A DNA stretch of 38,801 nt, from the NCBI GenBank assembly GCA_947525005.1, contig CANNUY010000016.1, positions 1-38,801 on the forward strand, given 5' to 3'. The notes below the pieces were generated by a model that made no database searches, had not been told where the DNA came from, and saw only the letters and a program-made list of their open reading frames with translations. The stretch comes from an uncultured Candidatus Melainabacteria bacterium (GTDB taxonomy: Bacteria; Cyanobacteriota; Vampirovibrionia; Gastranaerophilales; Gastranaerophilaceae). This document shows positions 33,907 through 38,801 of this stretch, in pieces (the stretch's first letter is position 1; every line of letters begins with the position of its first letter). The position numbers and the translations under genes were made by a program.

Positions 33907-36900
33907 ATGGAATATATAAAAAGATTTTTTCTCGTTTTTACGGTTTGTTTAGTTTTTAATTTTTTAAATTTAGGGCTAGCAAAAACTATATATATTACAG
34001 ATACAGATGTTGATAGTTTTGATAATGCTATTTTAAATCCTAAAATTGATACGATTATAATCAAATCAAAGAAAACGACAGAAAATATAAATGCGTTTTA
34101 TTTTCCTAATTCAATTGATAGAAATTTGTCAATTATAAGTACGAAACCATCTAAGGGAAATGTTTCGTTTGCATTTGCTGTAAATAACTCTATAAAATTA
34201 GAGAATGTCCTTTCTTTAAAATATATACAAATACAAACAAATTATAATAGTATTTTAGAGAACGACGGTGTTCTGAATATATATTCGTCAACATTTTCAA
34301 AAGATATACCTGAAGGCATAGCAGAAGAAAATATAATAAAAAATGACTTAAAAAATAATGGTATTGTTAATTTTAAAGCAGGCACTAACTATATTTTAAA
34401 TGGAATTACAGCTGATGATGGCAAAGGTACAACAAATATATCAGGTGGTAAAGTTATATTTGATTGTGATGCAGGATTGAAACAAGAAACTGTAAAAATA
34501 TCGAAAGGTATGATAAATATTAATCCAGAGAATGTTGAGGTTAATAACTTTATAAATAATGCAAAAAATGGGATAGTATTTACTTATGATGAAATGGAGC
34601 AAGATGAAACTTTAGGTAAAGAGTTTTTTACTAAGAACTCTCTTAATGATGTCACTCTTAAAAATACTAATATATCCGGCAAGGGTTCAGTACGTATAGA
34701 TGCAAATGTCGTTCTTGATAACAGTTCTAATATTTCTCAAACAATATATTTACCAAATCTAATAAAATTAACAAGAGAAAGCGTTACTACTAAAGTTCCG
34801 ATGTTCTATTATGATGTTTATGATAAGAATGGAAATCAGGTTGCTACGGATAAGCGTTCTGATGAATTAGTAAATTATGATAAAAATCAATATGTATTTA
34901 AGCAAGTTCTTATAACAGAAGATGAGAGTGGTAAAAAATATGATATTCCTATGTATAAAGTGGAGTACGTTAAAAAAACTTTTACAACAACAAAAAGAAA
35001 CCGAGCAAATTCTTTGACATCAAATGCTGATAATATAAAAGGAGTTGTTAACAATAATGCAGTTCTTAATCTTACAGGAGGAACAATTACAAAGAAAATT
35101 GTCGGCAAAGGTCAAACTAATATTGTAGGAGAAGTTAAAAATGAAGCTAAATTTGAAAATTCATATCTCTCAATAGATACAACTGCATCATTTATTACTA
35201 ATGCAAATTTGATAAAACGAGGAACTAATATATATAATAATGGCGAAATACATTTAACAGGTGGAAGTTTTATTGTCGGATTAATGGGACGAGGCGATTT
35301 ATATATAGATGGTAATGTTGAAAATAAAACGATGCTTGATGAAGGTAGCTTAGTTATTAGTGAAGATGCAAATTTGGTGACAAACGCTTCGAAACTAGGA
35401 TATTATTTTCCAGAACAAGAAGGTGAAGAAGTATATGGTATAAGAACTATTGTCAATAAGGGTACATTAATTCTTACGGGTGGTTCATTGACTACTGTTT
35501 ATGCTGTTTCAAATACAGGTAAAATTGATGATTGTGACGTTACTAAAGGGTTAGTATATATTAGTGGTAAAGTAAAGTTTTTACCATTCACTTATTTAGG
35601 TTATGACGATGATTATAATGAGGTTCAAAAAATATATACTCCGAAGGTTTATCAATGGATAGAAATTTCTAAGAAAGGTAATTTAACAGCTAATGCTGAT
35701 ACATTAAAAGGTAATGTTGTAAATATAGGAACTTTAAATTTGAATAGTGGCGTTTTGGATATTGATTATTCAACAAATAGAGCGTTTGCTGTTCACAATC
35801 AAAATAAAATGAATGTTTCAACTACAACAATACAATCTGATATAGACAATTTTGGAACATTGAATATAAAAGATTCTATAATTGGTACAACAGATGATAC
35901 AACTTCTGTTTCTACAAATGATTCGGAATTGATTTGGAACACAAAAAACTTAAACGTATCATCATCAAAAAATAATCAGACTGTATTTTCAAATATGCAA
36001 GGCTTGGCTTTATTAAATACTGCATCAAGTGATATTAGTCTTAATGGTAAAAAATATAAATCATTGGTTGGAAAAGCTACTTTTACAGGAAATATATTGT
36101 TTAAATTAAATAATGCAACTGGGAATGGTGGAGTTATCGCAAATATTTTAAATGATACAAATTATATTCCTGTTGTTATTATGATAGGTAAAAATATTGA
36201 TGATAATGATGCTTTAAGATCTGAATTTAATTCAAATACGGCAATAAATGGCGGAACAATTTATAATGAGGGCAATTTTACAGTAAAACAGTATAGATTT
36301 GATAACAATTCTGCCAATTTAGGTGGTGCGATTTACAATGAATCTGGCACATTTAATTTATCTAATAGTGTTTTTAATAATAATACAGCCAAAATGTCTG
36401 GTGGTGCTATATATAACAATTACGAACTATACAATCCTGATAATTCTAAAAAACTTTTTGATAGATTTAATGTATCAAATTCTACATTTAATAAAAATTT
36501 TGCAAAATCCTTTGGCGGAGCTATTAATAACTATGGTGTAATGACAATTAAAAATAGTGTATTTAATGAAAACCAAGCTGAATATGGTGGCGGGGTCTCA
36601 AACAGTGCAGATATGACAATATCTAATTCTGTTTTTGGAAGTAATAAATATACTTATTATTATCATATATCTTCGTTAAACAGTGAAACTAACCCTGATG
36701 TTACAGTGGAAAGATTAGCTAATACTGCAACTTATGGTGCAGGGTTCTATAATTCCGGCATGGCAGAAGTTACAAAATCAACGTTTTTAAATAATGATGC
36801 AACTAAAAATGGCGGAGGTATTTATAACGGTTTTGTTTTAGATGTTCTTTATACAGATTTTCATAATAATACAGCCAAGGAAAATGGTGGTGCTATATAT

Positions 36901-38801
36901 TCAATAGATACAAGTAATTCTGAATATGGAAATTCACCATCTTCTATTACTATATATAAATCTAATTTTTATACAAATTCTGCCAATGAAAATGGTGGTG
37001 CTGTTTATTTAGATAAAAGTAGTAATACTACAGTGGCAGAAGAAAATATTATAAAATCATCTATCTTTGGTACTCCATATCAAATGGGTAATAAAGCTAA
37101 AAATGGTGGAGCAATATACAACGCTAATTATGTAAAAACAACAATTACATCAACCTCATTTTTAAATAATAAAGCTGATAAAGGTGGAGATATTTATAAC
37201 GCTGGTGTTATGACTATCTCAAACTCTTATTTTGGGGATTTTGGTTCTACAATAAAAAATGGTTATTATGTTTATTCAAAAGGTGGATTAAAGAGGGTAA
37301 CATCAGTATCTAAAATAGATAAAAATCTAAATGAAAACTTGGATTATACTTATGGTCAAAAGATTGAAAAAGCGATTTCTGGTGGTGCAATTTATAATGA
37401 TAGTACAGGTGATTTGAGTATTATAAAGTCAACTTTTAAAAACGCAGTTGCAGTAAAGGGTGGAGCTATTTATAATGACGGTAAAACGACTGTAACAGGG
37501 TCTACTTTTACTAATAATTCAGCAGATGCATCTGTTGGTAAAGATGAAAATGGTGGCGCAATTTATAATGGTGGTAATTTAACTGTAAGTAGTACTAAAT
37601 TCGATAAAAATAGTGCAAATAATAATGGTGGTGCTATTTATGTTGCAGAAAGCACAACTACCGAAATAACAAATTCAAAATTTACGAACAATACTGCATA
37701 TAAAGGTGGTGCATTATATATAACAAAAGGAACAAGACAAAATGAAGAAACAGGTCCTATTGAAACTGTTGTTCCTGTTGTGAATATTTCAAATTCTACA
37801 TTTACAAACAATTCAGCGACCGATGGGGGTGCTATTTATGTAGGACAAGATAGTAACGTTACTATAACAGATTCAAACTTTACAAATAATATTGCAACAA
37901 ATAAAGGTGGCGCTATTTATATGGACAAAAATAGTACTGTAACAATTAATGCACTAAAAACGAACGTAACCTTTAGTGGAAATAAAGCTGGCGATAATTC
38001 AAATTCTATTTATATGGAGAATAATTCAACCCTTAATCTTATTGCTAATAATAAACGTAAGATAACAATTAAGGATAATATAGAAGTCGCTGATAATACA
38101 GCAAAAATAGGAATCAAAACAATCGGTTCAGGAGTGGTAACGATTGTAAATGAGTCAGCTCTATCAGAGAATATTGTGACTTTAGAGAATAACTCAAGAA
38201 CAAGCTTACAAAATTCAAAAGTTGGAGTTACAACATTTAAAAGTTTAGAAGTAAATGGTACATCAAGAGTATCAATAGATGCAAGCTTAAAATCAGGACA
38301 GGCAGATAAGATACAGGCAGAAACAGTAACAGGAGAAGGCAAGGTAGTAGCAAGCTCTATTAACATAATATCAAACAGTAAAACCCCTGTAGATATAAAT
38401 GTAGGTAAAGATTCTGTCGTATCAAGCGTAACAACAAACAAGGCAGAAAGTGCAGAAGCTACATACAAACTAAAATCATATTATGACGAAAACGGAATGT
38501 TGAGAGTGTTGGCTTATGGACAAAAAGCAAAAGCTTGCGCTGTGTCAGCACCTGTAGCAGCACAGATTGGTGGATACCTTGCACAGATAAATTCGTATGA
38601 CCAAGCATTTATGAATATGGATATGAATATGCTTGTTCCTCAATCTGAAAGAGATAGAGAATATGGCTGTCATTCAGAGCGAAGCGAAGAATCCCTACAA
38701 AGCCCTTCACGTCATTGCGAGGAGCAAAGCAACGTGGCAGTTAAGAAGAACACAATAACAACACAAGACCGTGACGATATATCATACAATGCAAAAGGAC
38801 T
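33907..38801 (+). CDS. Pmp-like autotransporter adhesin (3' end outside window)
   Basis: Open from ATG 33907 to the window edge, at least 1631 residues. MEYIKRFFLVFTVCLVFNFLNLGLA is a signal peptide. Residues about 30-770 are Asn/Thr-rich beta-helix-like sequence. Residues about 780-1340 carry some 18 copies of GGAIYN-like motifs (GGTIYN, GGAIYN, GGGIYN, GGALYI) alternating with SxFxNNxA, the GGA(I/L/V) plus FxxN repeats of chlamydial polymorphic membrane proteins. Then comes SVVSSVTTNKAESAE, YYDENGMLRVLAYG and a helical linker ending DQAFMNMDMNMLVPQSE, as expected just before a barrel. Residues about 1588-1611 derive from a dispersed repeat. The barrel itself lies beyond the edge. Likely a surface adhesin under the palindrome-bearing promoter at 33842. 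Confidence 0.88.
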   Translation, partial: MEYIKRFFLVFTVCLVFNFLNLGLAKTIYITDTDVDSFDNAILNPKIDTIIIKSKKTTENINAFYFPNSIDRNLSIISTKPSKGNVSFAFAVNNSIKLENVLSLKYIQIQTNYNSILENDGVLNIYSSTFSKDIPEGIAEENIIKNDLKNNGIVNFKAGTNYILNGITADDGKGTTNISGGKVIFDCDAGLKQETVKISKGMININPENVEVNNFINNAKNGIVFTYDEMEQDETLGKEFFTKNSLNDVTLKNTNISGKGSVRIDANVVLDNSSNISQTIYLPNLIKLTRESVTTKVPMFYYDVYDKNGNQVATDKRSDELVNYDKNQYVFKQVLITEDESGKKYDIPMYKVEYVKKTFTTTKRNRANSLTSNADNIKGVVNNNAVLNLTGGTITKKIVGKGQTNIVGEVKNEAKFENSYLSIDTTASFITNANLIKRGTNIYNNGEIHLTGGSFIVGLMGRGDLYIDGNVENKTMLDEGSLVISEDANLVTNASKLGYYFPEQEGEEVYGIRTIVNKGTLILTGGSLTTVYAVSNTGKIDDCDVTKGLVYISGKVKFLPFTYLGYDDDYNEVQKIYTPKVYQWIEISKKGNLTANADTLKGNVVNIGTLNLNSGVLDIDYSTNRAFAVHNQNKMNVSTTTIQSDIDNFGTLNIKDSIIGTTDDTTSVSTNDSELIWNTKNLNVSSSKNNQTVFSNMQGLALLNTASSDISLNGKKYKSLVGKATFTGNILFKLNNATGNGGVIANILNDTNYIPVVIMIGKNIDDNDALRSEFNSNTAINGGTIYNEGNFTVKQYRFDNNSANLGGAIYNESGTFNLSNSVFNNNTAKMSGGAIYNNYELYNPDNSKKLFDRFNVSNSTFNKNFAKSFGGAINNYGVMTIKNSVFNENQAEYGGGVSNSADMTISNSVFGSNKYTYYYHISSLNSETNPDVTVERLANTATYGAGFYNSGMAEVTKSTFLNNDATKNGGGIYNGFVLDVLYTDFHNNTAKENGGAIYSIDTSNSEYGNSPSSITIYKSNFYTNSANENGGAVYLDKSSNTTVAEENIIKSSIFGTPYQMGNKAKNGGAIYNANYVKTTITSTSFLNNKADKGGDIYNAGVMTISNSYFGDFGSTIKNGYYVYSKGGLKRVTSVSKIDKNLNENLDYTYGQKIEKAISGGAIYNDSTGDLSIIKSTFKNAVAVKGGAIYNDGKTTVTGSTFTNNSADASVGKDENGGAIYNGGNLTVSSTKFDKNSANNNGGAIYVAESTTTEITNSKFTNNTAYKGGALYITKGTRQNEETGPIETVVPVVNISNSTFTNNSATDGGAIYVGQDSNVTITDSNFTNNIATNKGGAIYMDKNSTVTINALKTNVTFSGNKAGDNSNSIYMENNSTLNLIANNKRKITIKDNIEVADNTAKIGIKTIGSGVVTIVNESALSENIVTLENNSRTSLQNSKVGVTTFKSLEVNGTSRVSIDASLKSGQADKIQAETVTGEGKVVASSINIISNSKTPVDINVGKDSVVSSVTTNKAESAEATYKLKSYYDENGMLRVLAYGQKAKACAVSAPVAAQIGGYLAQINSYDQAFMNMDMNMLVPQSERDREYGCHSERSEESLQSPSRHCEEQSNVAVKKNTITTQDRDDISYNAKG
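38669..38739 (+). repeat. Dispersed-repeat composite inserted in frame within the adhesin gene
   Basis: GTCATTCAGAGCGAAGCGAA (start 38669) followed by GAATCCCT, then CGTCATTGCGAGGAGCAAAG (start 38710) and CAACGTGGCA. These are the same units as in the intergenic blocks (GTCATTCAGAG at 20607 and 25816; GAAGAATCCCT at 25942; CGTCATTGCGA at 30332). In the adhesin frame they encode CHSERSEES (1588-1596) and RHCEEQSNVA (1602-1611) without a stop. Confidence 0.85.

Noticed and set aside
1..38801. CRISPR arrays, tRNA/rRNA genes, insertion-sequence or phage genes
   Set aside because: I found no regularly spaced direct repeats of CRISPR size, no tRNA-like or rRNA-like sequence, and no transposase, integrase or phage structural protein among the frames.

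Overview
The window is AT-rich bacterial DNA using the standard code. It comes from a diderm: two large surface proteins of autotransporter/Pmp-like type sit at its two ends. My best guess is a gut member of the Gastranaerophilales (Vampirovibrionia, the non-photosynthetic sister group of Cyanobacteria). That rests on the mix of autotransporters with housekeeping genes, the ERLxRLE-repeat exported protein, and intergenic hairpins and TTAACCT words that recall cyanobacterial motifs. It is a judgement from family resemblance; no marker gene in the window proves it.

Layout. 1-348 is the end of an autotransporter beta-barrel. 430-3003 (minus) is mutS, divergent from a small membrane-anchored protein and a GatD-type glutamine amidotransferase (3044-4416). 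4519-18210 is a single 13.7 kb gene for a 4563-residue protein, about 35% of the window. Two small unknown genes with near-identical leaders follow (18362-19043), then an exported repeat protein (19033-19908, minus), 5-formyl-THF cyclo-ligase (20006-20518), a coiled-coil protein (20783-21289, minus), a small conserved protein (21687-21941), a lone sugar ABC permease (21966-22841, minus), a phosphohexomutase (22896-24383) and a CNNM/CorC-type membrane protein (24462-25778). A PHP phosphoesterase (26133-26780, minus) faces a tight five-gene plus-strand run: membrane protein, zinc ribbon, RNase PH, a decayed metallophosphoesterase and a Gph-like HAD phosphatase (26837-30218). After a small membrane protein comes the minus-strand cluster ribE-ribBA-GNAT (33799-30952). 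A Pmp-like adhesin with about 18 GGAIYN-type repeats runs from 33907 off the right edge.

The main candidate for something new is the giant protein. By eye it carries a degenerate RelA/SpoT-type alarmone-synthetase-like domain, a HELGH zinc-protease domain, a calpain-like cysteine protease with a complete Cys/His/Asn triad, helical repeat regions and a C-terminal Cys-Cys domain. Three copies of a short GVxGAxP linker separate its modules. This looks like a multi-effector or self-processing polyprotein, but that is inference.

A second theme is a family of short dispersed repeats. They fill the gaps after 348, 20518, 25778 and 30218, and one composite copy lies in frame inside the adhesin gene (38669-38739), where it encodes CHSERSEES and RHCEEQSNVA peptides just before the predicted barrel. 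A third theme is expression: several genes (mutS, fau, ribE, perhaps the ABC permease) have a -10-like hexamer 6-11 nt before the start codon and no Shine-Dalgarno sequence, suggesting leaderless or near-leaderless mRNAs.

I saw no tRNA, rRNA, CRISPR array, transposase or phage gene.
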